DNA from: Streptomyces sp. NRRL F-6676
GTDB lineage: Bacteria > Actinomycetota > Actinomycetes > Streptomycetales > Streptomycetaceae
DNA: 61,140 nucleotides
Assembly: GCF_000725625.1 (NCBI RefSeq)
Contig: NZ_JOHS01000039.1
Location: forward strand, 1-61,140
Direction of reading: 5' to 3'
Shown here in pieces: positions 20,278 through 30,046 of the stretch (position 1 is the stretch's first letter; every line of letters begins with the position of its first letter). The position numbers and the translations under genes were made by a program. The notes beneath the pieces were generated by a model that was not told the origin of the DNA, searched no databases, and saw only the letters and a list, made by a program, of their open reading frames with translations.

Positions 20278-23200
20278 ATGGCGGGACGGGACGGCGCCCT
20301 CAAGGGGGTCCAGGACCCGGCGCCCACGGCGAACCTCCTCGTACAGATCTTCGACGCGGCCGGACGGCCGCGCGGCACCGGCTTCGCCGTGGACCACGCG
20401 GGCACGCTCGTCACCAGCCACGAGGCGGTCGACGGCCTGACCACCCTCTTCTTCCGGACCGCCGGGGCCGAGAGGGAGGTCACCGGCGAGGCGATCACCC
20501 GGCTGCCGCGGCTCGGCCTCGCCCTCGTGCGCACGCAGGGGCTGGGCCTGCGCCCGCTGCCGGTCGCCGCCCGCAGGGAGACCGGCCGGGGCGCGTACGT
20601 CCGGATCGCCGCCGGCGGCTGGCGCGAGGCACGCGTCCTCGGGACGACCACCGCCACGTACGCCGCGTCGGACGGCAGCCATCTCCTCGACGGCGTCCTC
20701 GAACTGGCCATCGGCACCGCCGGCACCGACGCGCTGCGCCCCGGCGGCGGAGCGGCCGGCGGCCCCGTGCTCGACGCCGCGACCGGTGCCGTGCTCGGCG
20801 TCCTCGGCACCGCCCTGCACACCGCGCACCGGACGACCGGGTTCGCGGTGCCGCTGCCCGGCGCCGGCGGCCCGCTCACCGCACTCCTCGACCGCAACGC
20901 GGCGACGGTGCCGGCCTACGGAGCGGACCTGAACCTCGCGGGAGCGACCCGGCTGACGGCGGCGGACCCGCCCGCGGTGCACCCCGGACGCGTACCGCGC
21001 GCCGGAATCGCCCGGCACCTCCAGGCGTTCGAGACGCGCGGACCGGCACCGGGCGCGGCCAGCGTCCTGGCCCTGGTCGGCCCCCCGGGCAGCGGGCGCA
21101 CGACGGAACTGGCCGCCCTGGCCGCCCGCCGCAGCACCGAACCGTCCCCCACCCTCTGGCTCCGCGGCACCGACCTGCGCGCCTCCGACACCTCCGTCGC
21201 CGACGCGGCGACCCGCGCACTGCCCCGCGCGGCGCACACCCCACCACCGGGGAGCGGCACGGCCGACGCCGCCCCCAGGCCGTCCGGTCCGGGCACGGCC
21301 GGGGCACACGGGCGGGAGACACCGTGGCCCGGGGCGCCCGGGCGGGGATCGTTCGCGGCGCCCGGGCAGGGATTCCCGGGAGCGCCCGAGTGGGGTATGT
21401 CCGGCGCGCCCCGGCAGGGAACGCCGGGTGCGCCCGGGGCGGGGACGGCGGGGCCGGTCGTACCCGGGGCGGGAGCGGCGGAGGCGGAGGCTCCGTGGCC
21501 CGGCGAGCCTTGCCCGGAGCGCCCGGAGCGCCCGGAGCGCCCGGAGCGCCCGGAGCTGCTGGAGCGGGTCGCGCGTGTCGCGCGGGATGCGGGGCGGCCG
21601 CTGTTGTTGCTGCTCGACGCGCCGGAGGAGATGCCGGATGCCCTGGCCGAGCGGTTGCCGCAGTGGGCGGCGGCGACGGCCGCGTGGCTGTGCGACACCG
21701 GTGCCCGGCTGGTCCTGGCCTGCCGCCCGGAGTACTGGGAGCGGCTCGGGGCCCACTTCCCCCAGGCGCTGCTGTACGAGCCGGGCGCGGAGGCCGGCGG
21801 TACGCCGTCCGCCCCGCCCTGCGTGGCCCTCGGTGACCTCACCCCGGACGAGGCCCGCCTCGCCCGCTCCCGGTACGGCATTCCCGAGACGGCCCTAGCC
21901 CCCGCCGACGCCCGCCATCCGCTCACGCTGCGCCTTCTCGCCGAGGTGCGTGCGGAGCTCCCGGAGGCGGCCGGCCGTCCCGACCGGCACGAGGTTCTCT
22001 CCGCCTACCTGGACCTCGTCTGCCTCCGCGTCGCCGTCCGCCTCACCACCCCCGCCTCCCGCCCGCACGGCGCGGCCGTACGCCGGCTCGCCGCCCGGGT
22101 GGCCGGCCAGGTGCACGCGGCGGCCCGGCGGTGCCTCGGCCCCGGTCAGGGCGCGCTGGACCGGGCCTCCTTCGAGCTGCTGTTCCCCTCCGGCCCGGCC
22201 GTCGCGCCGCGCCGGGCCGCCGACACGAGCGACTGGGCCTCCGCCGTACTGGCCGAGGGCCTGTTCGTCCCCAGGGGCGAGGGCCACCGCTTCGCCCACG
22301 AGGAGCTCGGCGACTGGCTCCAGGGCCAGCACCTGGACGTCGAGGCCGCGCTGGACGCCCTCGTGCTCCGCGGGGCGTCGTACTCGGCGGTCTCCCGGGC
22401 GGAGCTGTACGGCGCGACGGACCCGCCGTGCGGGCCGACGGCGGCACCCGCCGAGCCGCCCGTACCGCCCATGCCTCCCGCACCCGCCGCCCCTCCCGCA
22501 CCCTCCGTGCCGCCCCACCGCATCGGCCCGGTCGTGGAAGCCCTGCTGCTCCTCGCCCGCGACCGCGGCACCGCCGAACTCACCTACCAGCTCGGCCGGT
22601 TGGTCGACGCCCTGGAGGTGCTGCTGCCCGCGGACGGCGCTGCCGCCCCACCGGGCACCCCGCTCTGGTGGGCCGTCCGCCTGCTCACCGGTACCCTGCT
22701 CCGGGTGCCCGACGCCACCCCGTACACCGGCGTGCTCGACCGGCTGGCCCGGCGGCTCCTCGCCCGGCACGCCCAAGGCAGGCCGGTACCACCGGAGTTC
22801 GGCCCCGCTCTGTGGGAGACCGTCCGGCTGCGGCCCGCCGAACGGTTCGAACTGCTGCGCCGTCTGATCGTCACGGACCGGACGCCCGGAGCCGACGGGA
22901 GCCCCGCTGCGCCCCGTTTCCTGGACGCCGCCGCCCGGCTGCTGACCGCCGACCCCGTCGGCGTACAGCCGCAGCTCACCCGCTGGTTCGAGGACGACCG
23001 TCCGCTGCCCGCGACCCCGCACGCGACCGTCGCCACGGCCGCGCAGGCCCTCCTGCACACCCACCGCCACGGCGCCCTCGACCACCTCACCGAGGCCCTG
23101 GCCGACAGCGCCCACCCGCGCGGCGACGAGCTCCTCGCGGTACTGGCCGAGGAGGAACCGTCCGCGATGCGCCGCGCCGTCGACCGATGGGCGCGCGACG

Positions 23201-23364
23201 AACGCCCGGCGCGCCGGGCGGCGGCGGTGCGCTACGCGCCGCGCACCCGTACGCGGGAGACGGGCGCCCGTACGGGGGAGACGTGCGCCCGTACAGGGGA
23301 GGCCGGCCTCGCCCTGCCGCACCGCACGTCCCCGGCCCTCCCGGCCGGGGCGGCCACCCGGTGA
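20278..23364 (+). CDS. fusion of a trypsin-like (degenerate) domain and a P-loop ATPase
   Basis: The 1028-aa product has an N-terminal chymotrypsin-like fold (about residues 15-200): GTGFAVDHAGTLVTSHEAV keeps the His (H48), but the expected Asp is Gly80 (LGLALVRTQ) and the Ser in the GxSGGP motif is Ala160 (GGAAGGPVLD). A P-loop NTPase follows, with Walker A GPPGSGRT at 268-275 and a Walker B-like PLLLLLDAPEE near 441-451, split by a Pro/Gly-rich insert (345-425) that ends in four PER repeats. The rest is helical and HEAT- or STAND-like in feel. Such protease-plus-NTPase proteins occur widely in Streptomyces as possible signalling or conflict proteins. ATG 20278 has GGGAGG ten bases upstream. 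The function is unknown. Confidence 0.8.
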   Translation: MAGRDGALKGVQDPAPTANLLVQIFDAAGRPRGTGFAVDHAGTLVTSHEAVDGLTTLFFRTAGAEREVTGEAITRLPRLGLALVRTQGLGLRPLPVAARRETGRGAYVRIAAGGWREARVLGTTTATYAASDGSHLLDGVLELAIGTAGTDALRPGGGAAGGPVLDAATGAVLGVLGTALHTAHRTTGFAVPLPGAGGPLTALLDRNAATVPAYGADLNLAGATRLTAADPPAVHPGRVPRAGIARHLQAFETRGPAPGAASVLALVGPPGSGRTTELAALAARRSTEPSPTLWLRGTDLRASDTSVADAATRALPRAAHTPPPGSGTADAAPRPSGPGTAGAHGRETPWPGAPGRGSFAAPGQGFPGAPEWGMSGAPRQGTPGAPGAGTAGPVVPGAGAAEAEAPWPGEPCPERPERPERPERPELLERVARVARDAGRPLLLLLDAPEEMPDALAERLPQWAAATAAWLCDTGARLVLACRPEYWERLGAHFPQALLYEPGAEAGGTPSAPPCVALGDLTPDEARLARSRYGIPETALAPADARHPLTLRLLAEVRAELPEAAGRPDRHEVLSAYLDLVCLRVAVRLTTPASRPHGAAVRRLAARVAGQVHAAARRCLGPGQGALDRASFELLFPSGPAVAPRRAADTSDWASAVLAEGLFVPRGEGHRFAHEELGDWLQGQHLDVEAALDALVLRGASYSAVSRAELYGATDPPCGPTAAPAEPPVPPMPPAPAAPPAPSVPPHRIGPVVEALLLLARDRGTAELTYQLGRLVDALEVLLPADGAAAPPGTPLWWAVRLLTGTLLRVPDATPYTGVLDRLARRLLARHAQGRPVPPEFGPALWETVRLRPAERFELLRRLIVTDRTPGADGSPAAPRFLDAAARLLTADPVGVQPQLTRWFEDDRPLPATPHATVATAAQALLHTHRHGALDHLTEALADSAHPRGDELLAVLAEEEPSAMRRAVDRWARDERPARRAAAVRYAPRTRTRETGARTGETCARTGEAGLALPHRTSPALPAGAATR

Positions 23365-23485
23365 CCGTGCCGCCGCTCCCGGCATGGCACCCTTGGACCT
23401 GCGTGAGAGAGACCTCCGCGGGAGAGACCTCCCTGCGAGGCGGAGCTAGACGAACGAACACAGGTTCGACAAGGAGCGTTAAACA

Positions 23486-24439
23486 GTGCAGCGCTGGCGT
23501 GGCTTGGAGGACATCCCCCAGGACTGGGGGCGCAGCGTCGTCACCATCGGCTCCTACGACGGAGTCCACCGCGGACATCAGCTGATCATCCGGCACGCCG
23601 TGGAGCGCGCCCGCGAGCTGGGCGTGCCGTCGGTCGTCGTCACCTTCGACCCGCACCCCAGCGAGGTGGTGCGCCCGGGCAGCCACCCGCCGCTGCTCGC
23701 CCCCCACCACCGGCGCGCCGAACTGATGGCCGAACTGGGCGTGGACGCGGTACTGGTGCTCCCGTTCACCAAGGAGTTCTCGAAGCTGTCGCCGGCGGAC
23801 TTCGTCGTCAAGGTGCTCGTCGACAAGCTGCACGCCAAGGCGGTCGTCGAGGGCCCCAACTTCCGCTTCGGCCACCGGGCCGCGGGCAACGTGGCCTTCC
23901 TGACCGAGCAGGGCAAGACGTACGACTTCGAGGTCGAGGTCGTCGACCTGTACGTGCGCGGCGAGGCGGGCGGCGGCGAACCGTTCTCCTCCACCCTGAC
24001 CCGGCGGCTGGTCGCCGAGGGCGACATGGCGGGCGCCCGCGAGATCCTGGGCCGCCCGCACCGCGTCGAGGGCGTCGTCGTACGCGGCGCCCAGCGGGGC
24101 CGGGAACTGGGCTTCCCCACGGCCAACGTCGAAACCCTCCCGCACACCGCGATCCCGGCGGACGGCGTCTACGCCGGCTGGCTGCACGTCGGCGACGAGG
24201 CCATGCCGGCCGCGATCTCCGTCGGCACGAACCCCCAGTTCGACGGCACGGAACGCACGGTGGAGGCCTACGCGATCGACCGCGTGGGCCTGGACCTCTA
24301 CGGCCTCCACGTAGCCGTCGACTTCCTGAGTTACGTCCGCGGCCAGGCCACGTTCGACTCCCTGGAAGCCCTGATGCGCCAGATGACGGCAGACGTCGCC
24401 GAGTGCCGCACACTCCTGGGCGACCAGACCGAATCCTGA
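23486..24439 (+). CDS. ribF: bifunctional riboflavin kinase / FAD synthetase
   Basis: RibF phosphorylates riboflavin to FMN and adenylylates FMN to FAD. The 317-aa product has the N-terminal nucleotidyltransferase domain (VTIGSYDGVHRGHQLII, then VVTFDPHPSEVV and EGPNFRFGHRAAGN) and the C-terminal kinase domain (RGRELGFPTANVE, VYAGWLHVG, SVGTNPQFDG, VAVDFLSYVR). GTG 23486 has AAGGAG nine bases upstream. Its position after truB is conserved in actinobacteria. The short gap upstream (23365-23485) contains a direct repeat, GAGAGACCTCC, of unknown meaning. Confidence 0.95.
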   Translation: MQRWRGLEDIPQDWGRSVVTIGSYDGVHRGHQLIIRHAVERARELGVPSVVVTFDPHPSEVVRPGSHPPLLAPHHRRAELMAELGVDAVLVLPFTKEFSKLSPADFVVKVLVDKLHAKAVVEGPNFRFGHRAAGNVAFLTEQGKTYDFEVEVVDLYVRGEAGGGEPFSSTLTRRLVAEGDMAGAREILGRPHRVEGVVVRGAQRGRELGFPTANVETLPHTAIPADGVYAGWLHVGDEAMPAAISVGTNPQFDGTERTVEAYAIDRVGLDLYGLHVAVDFLSYVRGQATFDSLEALMRQMTADVAECRTLLGDQTES

Positions 24440-24489
24440 ACGAACGCTCACGGGTACGTCGGGGCACCCCTCGTGGGTCCAGGGAACTC

Positions 24490-24800
24490 CGCGCGACTGC
24501 CCTGGGGGCGGAGCCCCTCATGTCTGCCGGGGGTGCGGGGCGCGGAGCCCCCTAGGGGCCGCGCCGCGCAGCTGCCTTGGGGGCGGAGCCCCTCATGTCT
24601 GTCAGGGGTGCGGGGGCGGAGCCCCCTAGGAGCCGCCGCGCAGCTGCCCTGGGGGCGGAGCCCCTCATGTCTGTCGGGGGTGGGGGGCGGAGCCCTCTAG
24701 GGGTCGCGCCGCGCAGCTTCCCTGGGGGCAGGAGCCCCTCATGTCTGTCGGGGGTGCAGGGGGCGGAGCCCCCGCCGGGGTCGAAGGGGCGGAGCCCCTG
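24490..24800. repeat. four tandem ~74-bp units between convergent ribF and the EspI-like gene
   Basis: GGCGGAGCCCCTCATGTCTG recurs four times (ATG of each at 24520, 24595, 24667, 24741; the last with one extra base), spaced 72-75 bases. Each unit contains two GGGGGCGGAGCCCC-type hairpins, and most also carry CGCGCAGCTxCC. The interval between the two convergent stop codons (24440-24865) holds nothing else that I can support; a terminator role is likely. Confidence 0.75.
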
Positions 24801-24865
24801 GAGGACGGGAAGGGCAGGGGCGGCGGGGGCGAAACCCCTCCACCCGCACCCCCACCCACCCCCTC

Positions 24866-27800
24866 CTACTGACCCGGCGGATACGGCGGCTGCTGCCCAC
24901 CCGCCGGCGGCACAGCCCCCGGCTGCGGCGGCGTGGCCCCCGGCTGCCCACCCGGCTGGGGCTGCCCGGACGGCTGCCCCCCGGGCTGCCCGTACGGCAC
25001 CTGCGGCGGCACCGCCCCCGCATATCCCCCGTAATACCCCGGCGCCCCGGGTGCCCCGGGCCCCGCGGGCAACGGCTGCCCTGGCATCGGCGGCGCAGCC
25101 ACCGGCGGCGGATTCCCGTCCGACGTCCACAACCCGTGCGACTGCTGATGCCGCGCGATGTCCTCCGCCACCATCGCGGCCAGCGTGAAGTACGCCTCCC
25201 GCACCTTCGGCCGCATCATGTCGAGATCGAGCTCGGCCCCGGCCGCGAGATGCTCGTCGAACGGCACGACCACCACGCCCCGGCACCGCGTCTCGAAGTG
25301 CGACACGATGTCCTCCACCTTGATCATCTTCCCGGTCTCCCGGACCCCGGAGATGACGGTGATGGACCGCGACACGAGGTCCGCGTACCCGTGCGCGGAG
25401 AGCCAGTCCAGCGTCGTGCTCGCACTGCTCGCCCCGTCCACGGACGGCGTCGAGATGATGATGAGCTGGTCGGCGAGGTCGAGCACCCCGCGCATGGCGC
25501 TGTACAGCAGCCCCGTGCCGGAGTCGGTCAGGATGATCGGGTACTGCTTGCCGAGCACGTCGATCGCGCGCCGGTAGTCCTCGTCGTTGAACGTCGTGGA
25601 CACGGCCGGGTCGACGTCATTGGCGATGATCTCCAGCCCGGACGGCGACTGGGAGGTGAACCGCCGGATGTCCATGTACGAGTTGAGGTACGGGATCGCC
25701 TGGACGAGGTCCCGGATGGTCGCCCCGGTCTCCCGGCGGACCCGGCGCCCGAGCGTACCGGCGTCCGGGTTGGCGTCGATCGCGAGGATCTTGTCCTGCC
25801 GCTCGGTGGCGAGGGTGGACCCGAGCGCGGTGGTCGTCGTCGTCTTGCCGACGCCGCCCTTGAGGCTGATCACCGCGATCCGGTAGCAGGACAGCACGGG
25901 CGTGCGGATGAGCTCCAACTTCCGCTGCCGCTCGGCCTCTTCCTTCTTGCCGCCCAGCTTGAAGCGGCCACCGCCCCCGGTCGGACGGCTGCTCTTCGCC
26001 TTCTGCTTCTTGTTGTTGAGCAGCCGGTCGGAGGACAGCTCGACGGCGGCCGTGTAACCGAGGGGCGCCGCACCGGGGTTGGTGGGCTGCCGCTGGTCGT
26101 GCTGGACGGGCTGCGGCCAGGCGGCACCGGCACGGGGATCGACGGGCGGCTGCGCGGGCTGCGGCGGTTGCGGGGCCTGCGGCGGCTGCCCCTGCGGGCC
26201 GGGCTGGGGCTGGGGCTGGGCAGGGGGCTGCGGGAAGCCGTACCCACTGGGCTGGGGGTGCGGCTGCGGCCCCGCCGGCGGGAAGCCGGGCGCAGGTGCT
26301 GCGGGTGCCTGTCCCTGGGGCTGCCCGAACGGGGCGGGCGGCGGCGCCGGCTGGGCGGACCCCGCATCCGGCGCGGGCGGCTGCGGGAACCCGTAACCAC
26401 CCGGCGTGGGCACGGGCGCCCCACCCTGCTGCGGGAACCCGTAACCGGGCTGCGGGGCGGCCGGGTCGGGGGTCTGGGGTCCGGTGTGGGGTGTCGGCTG
26501 GGCGGGGGGTTGCGGGAACCCGTAACCGGGCTGAGGGGTGGCCGGGTCGGGCGTCCGGGGTCCCGGCTCGGCAGGGGGCTGCGGGAACCCGTACCCCGGC
26601 TGCGGGCCGGGCGCGACGGGCGGCGCCGCCTGGTTCCAGCCGGCGGGCGGCTGCTGCGCGGCGGGCGGTACCTGCGGCGCCTGCGGCGGCAACGGCGGTT
26701 GCTGCGACGGCTGCCGCGGCGGTACGGCCGGCTGCTCCGGGCCGGGGCGGGACTGCTCCGGACCGGTCCCGGGCGACGCCGGAGCCGCGGCGGGCGGCGC
26801 GGACCCGTCGGAGGACTGCGCCGCACCCGGCCACGGAGCCGTCGGCGCGGGCGCCGCCGGCTGATACGCGGGCGGCAACGGAGGGAGCGCGGTCCCCGGC
26901 ACCGGCGGAGGCATCCACCCCGGCGCCGCGTCACCGGGAGCGGCCTGCCCGGTGGCAGCGGCCTCGGGCGCGGACTGCCCGGCCACGGCGGCCCCGGAGG
27001 GAGAATTCGTTACGGCGTCACCGGGGGTGGCCGCCTGCCCGCCGACGCCCGCTTCGGAGCCCGTACCGGCGGAGTCCGTACCGGCGGAACCCGCCCCCTC
27101 GGCCTCACCGCCGACCTCGCCGGCAGTCGCGGCAGCCGCGTCGGTCACGTCGCCCGCGTCACCGGAGTCCGGCGCACCCAACTCGAAGTCACCGGCACCG
27201 GCGGAACCGTCGGGCGTCGAACCGGCGTCGGCCGACTGCTCCTTGCCGCTCTGCTCGCCCTCCGACTGCTCCTCCGCAGGGGTCGCGACGGAGGCCGACG
27301 CCCCGTCACCGGACTCCTGCGAGCCGGCGGCATCCTCGGCGGCCGTCCGCTCCCCGAACTCGCGCTGGAGTGCCGCGGGGGAGAACTTCATGGTCGCGCC
27401 GCTCCCGAGGTCTCCGTCCCCCTCGGCGTCCGCGCTCCGGGCCTCCGCCGGTTCCGGCGCGGTCGGCGGCGTCCACACGGGGAACCCGTCCCCGGACGAG
27501 ACGTTCGACGCGTCGACGGCATCCCCGTCCGCTGCCGAAGGCCCGACCTGCGCGGCGGGCGCGGGAGCGGGAGCGGCAGCGGGAACCGGCGGCACCGGAA
27601 ACGTCGCAGGCACGGGCGCAGCAGCAGGCGCAGGCGCAGGCGCCGGAACCGGCGCCGGACCGGCCGAGGCCGCGGGCGACACACCGACCCCCTCCGCACC
27701 CGCTTCCGCATCCACCCCCGCCCCCGCTCCCGAGGAACCCTCGGGAGTGGAAGCGACGTCGTCACCGCTGGTGTCGTCCGACCCGCCCGCCGCGTTCTGC

Positions 27801-27928
27801 GTGTACCAGGCGGGCGCCGCGTAGTCGATGGTGAACTCGCCCGTCATCTCGATGGCGGACTCGGCGTCGGACTGGTCGTCGTCGGGTGTGGCCCAGCCCC
27901 CGCCGAACCCGTTCCGATCGCTGTTCAC
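24866..27928 (-). CDS. ESX-associated EspI-like protein: Pro/Gln-rich N-terminus plus MinD/ParA ATPase
   Basis: The 1020-aa product has an acidic Ala/Glu/Ser-rich first third, then a Pro/Gln/Gly-rich stretch with five GYGFPQ(P/Q) repeats, and a C-terminal MinD/ParA ATPase domain (about residues 670-950) with the deviant Walker A motif [27 protein letters not shown] and a Walker B-like [10 protein letters not shown] proline-rich tail ends it. This architecture matches mycobacterial EspI of ESX-1 and the S. coelicolor homologue at this locus. In mycobacteria EspI is linked to control of secretion under low ATP; its role here is inferred. GTG 27928 has a perfect AGGAGG six bases upstream. Confidence 0.85.
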   Translation of the reverse strand: MNSDRNGFGGGWATPDDDQSDAESAIEMTGEFTIDYAAPAWYTQNAAGGSDDTSGDDVASTPEGSSGAGAGVDAEAGAEGVGVSPAASAGPAPVPAPAPAPAAAPVPATFPVPPVPAAAPAPAPAAQVGPSAADGDAVDASNVSSGDGFPVWTPPTAPEPAEARSADAEGDGDLGSGATMKFSPAALQREFGERTAAEDAAGSQESGDGASASVATPAEEQSEGEQSGKEQSADAGSTPDGSAGAGDFELGAPDSGDAGDVTDAAAATAGEVGGEAEGAGSAGTDSAGTGSEAGVGGQAATPGDAVTNSPSGAAVAGQSAPEAAATGQAAPGDAAPGWMPPPVPGTALPPLPPAYQPAAPAPTAPWPGAAQSSDGSAPPAAAPASPGTGPEQSRPGPEQPAVPPRQPSQQPPLPPQAPQVPPAAQQPPAGWNQAAPPVAPGPQPGYGFPQPPAEPGPRTPDPATPQPGYGFPQPPAQPTPHTGPQTPDPAAPQPGYGFPQQGGAPVPTPGGYGFPQPPAPDAGSAQPAPPPAPFGQPQGQAPAAPAPGFPPAGPQPHPQPSGYGFPQPPAQPQPQPGPQGQPPQAPQPPQPAQPPVDPRAGAAWPQPVQHDQRQPTNPGAAPLGYTAAVELSSDRLLNNKKQKAKSSRPTGGGGRFKLGGKKEEAERQRKLELIRTPVLSCYRIAVISLKGGVGKTTTTTALGSTLATERQDKILAIDANPDAGTLGRRVRRETGATIRDLVQAIPYLNSYMDIRRFTSQSPSGLEIIANDVDPAVSTTFNDEDYRRAIDVLGKQYPIILTDSGTGLLYSAMRGVLDLADQLIIISTPSVDGASSASTTLDWLSAHGYADLVSRSITVISGVRETGKMIKVEDIVSHFETRCRGVVVVPFDEHLAAGAELDLDMMRPKVREAYFTLAAMVAEDIARHQQSHGLWTSDGNPPPVAAPPMPGQPLPAGPGAPGAPGYYGGYAGAVPPQVPYGQPGGQPSGQPQPGGQPGATPPQPGAVPPAGGQQPPYPPGQ

Positions 27929-28059
27929 AATTCCTCCTGGTGTGGTCGAGCGTCCTCGTGCCGTGCTGGGGCAACCACTCTCGCCGTGTGAGTTGTGTGA
28001 TGTCGTCCGACTTCGCCCGACCCTGTCCGACGTCGTCCGAATCCGCCCGGTTCTCCCCC

Positions 28060-28080
28060 TGGCGGGCCGACGGCCCGCCA
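28060..28080 (-). terminator. 10-bp stem-loop after the beta-propeller gene
   Basis: TGGCGGGCCG (28060-28069) pairs perfectly with CGGCCCGCCA (28071-28080) around one base. It lies between two minus-strand genes, in a 315-base gap that also contains several GTCCGA words (28000-28042), possibly a binding-site cluster for the EspI-like gene. Confidence 0.5.
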
Positions 28081-28243
28081 CGGTTCCGGTGTCGCGCCCT
28101 GTCCCAGCCTAATCACCACAAGCGTCCCCAGGGCAGGGCCGCCCACCCCTCCACTCCTCCACGCTCCGTCGTCACGTGCCCGATCCGCCCCCGTCTGCCG
28201 CCGCCGACACCGAACGAATCGGATGAACCGGCGGAAAACCCAC

Positions 28244-29791
28244 TCACCGGTCCTGGTTCGTCTTCGGCATCGGCAGGGACTCCGCACGCCGGGTGACGCT
28301 CTCCAGGCCGACCACCAGCCACTGCCACGTCTTCTTCTCCGGACCGGACGCCGTCTTGGAGCCGAAGAAGACGCGCCCGTCCTCGACGCGGATGTCGCTC
28401 AACGTCTGCGAGGTCAACGTCCAGCCCTCCGACGGCAGATCGAAGTACAGATACGGAGTCACCTTGCCGCTCTCCGGATCGAGGCTCATCAGCGCCATGG
28501 GGGAGATGTGGTCGCTGCTCTCGCGCAGCGCCAGCAGCCGGTCGCCGCTCATCCGCAGCGGGTACAGCAGCGCGTCGCGCCCGGAGTCGAACTTCTTGAC
28601 CGTCTTCCCGGTCTTCAGGTCGAAGCCCACGATCCAGTTGGCGTTGTTGATGAGGTCGCCCTGCTCCTCGCTCATCAGGAAGACCTGTCCGTCGCCGACG
28701 ACGATCGTCGGGCAGTTCTCCACGTTGAGATAGCCCACGTCGTCGACGCACTCGGCGACATACTTGCCCTTCTGCACCCGGATGGTGGCCAGGTACTTGC
28801 CGTGCTCGTCGAGCGAGAGGACATCGGTGATCTCGACGTCACCGGCCGCCACCGCGAGGACCGCCGGATCGCTGGACACCAGCCGGACGTCCGTGACGTT
28901 CTTCGCCACCGTGTACGTCCACACGGTGTGCCCCGTACGGGCGTCGACCTTCCGTATCCGGTACGCCGACTGGCCCGCGGGCTTGGAGTCGTCCCGGCAC
29001 TCGAGCCGTATCAGCAGGGCCTTGCCGCCGCCGGCGCCCATGTGCATGCAGGCGTCCGTGCTCTTGTTCCGCCACAGCCGCTTCCCGTCGTCCATGGCGT
29101 ACGCGTCCGTGCCGTTGCCCCAGGTGACGGCCACCGTGGCGTGCGTCAGGGTCACGTTGGGCGTCGCCTGGAGGGCGGAGGTGTCGGGCACGCCGGGCTT
29201 GCCGCTCACCCTGGCCGGGGGGATCTTCTTCGTCCACACGGTCTCGCCGTCGTCGAGGTCCACGAACGCGACCCGGTCGCACAGGGCGTGCTTGTCGGCG
29301 TTCTCCCGGAAGAGGATCGCGGTGCGGTTCTCGACGCTGACCCGGGGCGTCGTGCCGCAGATCGGTCCGTCGAACCGAATGCTCCAGGTCTCGTCGCCCG
29401 CGACCGAGTCGGTGCCTATTCTGAACCCGAGCAGGGTCCGGTTGATCCCCTTGGCGAGGATCTTGTCGGTCGCCCACATGCCCGGCATGTCGTACATCTC
29501 GCCCGCGGACATGTCGTCGGCGGAGAACCGGAAGGCGAGCGCCCCCGTGGCGCTGGCCGGCCGCTTCTCGACCGTCTCCCTGACGTCGAGCCGGCTCGGG
29601 GCGTCGGCCGCCTTCTCCGGCTCCTTCCCGGAGGACGAGCCGTTCACGGCCCAGACCACCACGGACCCCAGGGCGAGCACGACGGCCAGGACGGCCGCGA
29701 CCACGCCGAACGTCCTTCTTCGCTTCTTGCGCTGATCGTCCGCCGTCACGGCGGACTGTGTGTACATCGAGGGAGGCGGGCCGAAACTCAC
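28244..29791 (-). CDS. membrane-anchored PQQ-like beta-propeller protein of the ESX locus
   Basis: The 515-aa product has a short cytoplasmic N-terminus, a basic stretch (RKKRRR), one transmembrane helix (about residues 28-50) and a large extracytoplasmic domain made of repeated blades such as VAFVDLDDGETVWTKK, AYAMDDGKRLWRNK, VDARTGHTVWTYT and GFDLKTGKTVKKF, typical of PQQ-like (BamB-type) beta-propellers. Such domains bind proteins or ligands rather than catalyse here. Several cysteines could form disulfides. GTG 29791 is preceded by GGAAGGATC; ATG 29767 is an alternative. Its position between the EspI-like and EccE genes suggests an accessory role in type VII secretion. Confidence 0.75.
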   Translation of the reverse strand: MSFGPPPSMYTQSAVTADDQRKKRRRTFGVVAAVLAVVLALGSVVVWAVNGSSSGKEPEKAADAPSRLDVRETVEKRPASATGALAFRFSADDMSAGEMYDMPGMWATDKILAKGINRTLLGFRIGTDSVAGDETWSIRFDGPICGTTPRVSVENRTAILFRENADKHALCDRVAFVDLDDGETVWTKKIPPARVSGKPGVPDTSALQATPNVTLTHATVAVTWGNGTDAYAMDDGKRLWRNKSTDACMHMGAGGGKALLIRLECRDDSKPAGQSAYRIRKVDARTGHTVWTYTVAKNVTDVRLVSSDPAVLAVAAGDVEITDVLSLDEHGKYLATIRVQKGKYVAECVDDVGYLNVENCPTIVVGDGQVFLMSEEQGDLINNANWIVGFDLKTGKTVKKFDSGRDALLYPLRMSGDRLLALRESSDHISPMALMSLDPESGKVTPYLYFDLPSEGWTLTSQTLSDIRVEDGRVFFGSKTASGPEKKTWQWLVVGLESVTRRAESLPMPKTNQDR

Positions 29792-30046
29792 GCAGCAAGA
29801 TCCTTCCGTTCACTGCTTCCATTGCTTGAAGTACGAGGGCGCACGGGACCGGTGGAGCGCAGGGGACCGGTGCAGCGCACGGAGACCGACGCAACGCCCG
29901 AAGGCCGACGCAGCGCACGCACGGCGCCCGGACGCGACGGACCGTACGGCGACGGCGGGGGAGGAGCCGTCAAGGCACCCGCGCCCGCCCACTGCGGAGC
30001 GTTGGCCACCCGCTCGCCTGCCGGACGGCCGGCGCCCGGCCGCCCC

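Noticed and set aside
20278..20880. Active secreted trypsin-like protease
   Set aside because: There is no signal peptide, and the catalytic Asp and Ser positions hold Gly and Ala.
24473..24790. Small genes starting at the repeated CTCATGTCTG
   Set aside because: Repeat units of 72-75 bases each contain an ATG but no ribosome binding site and no conserved product; the block lies between two gene ends.
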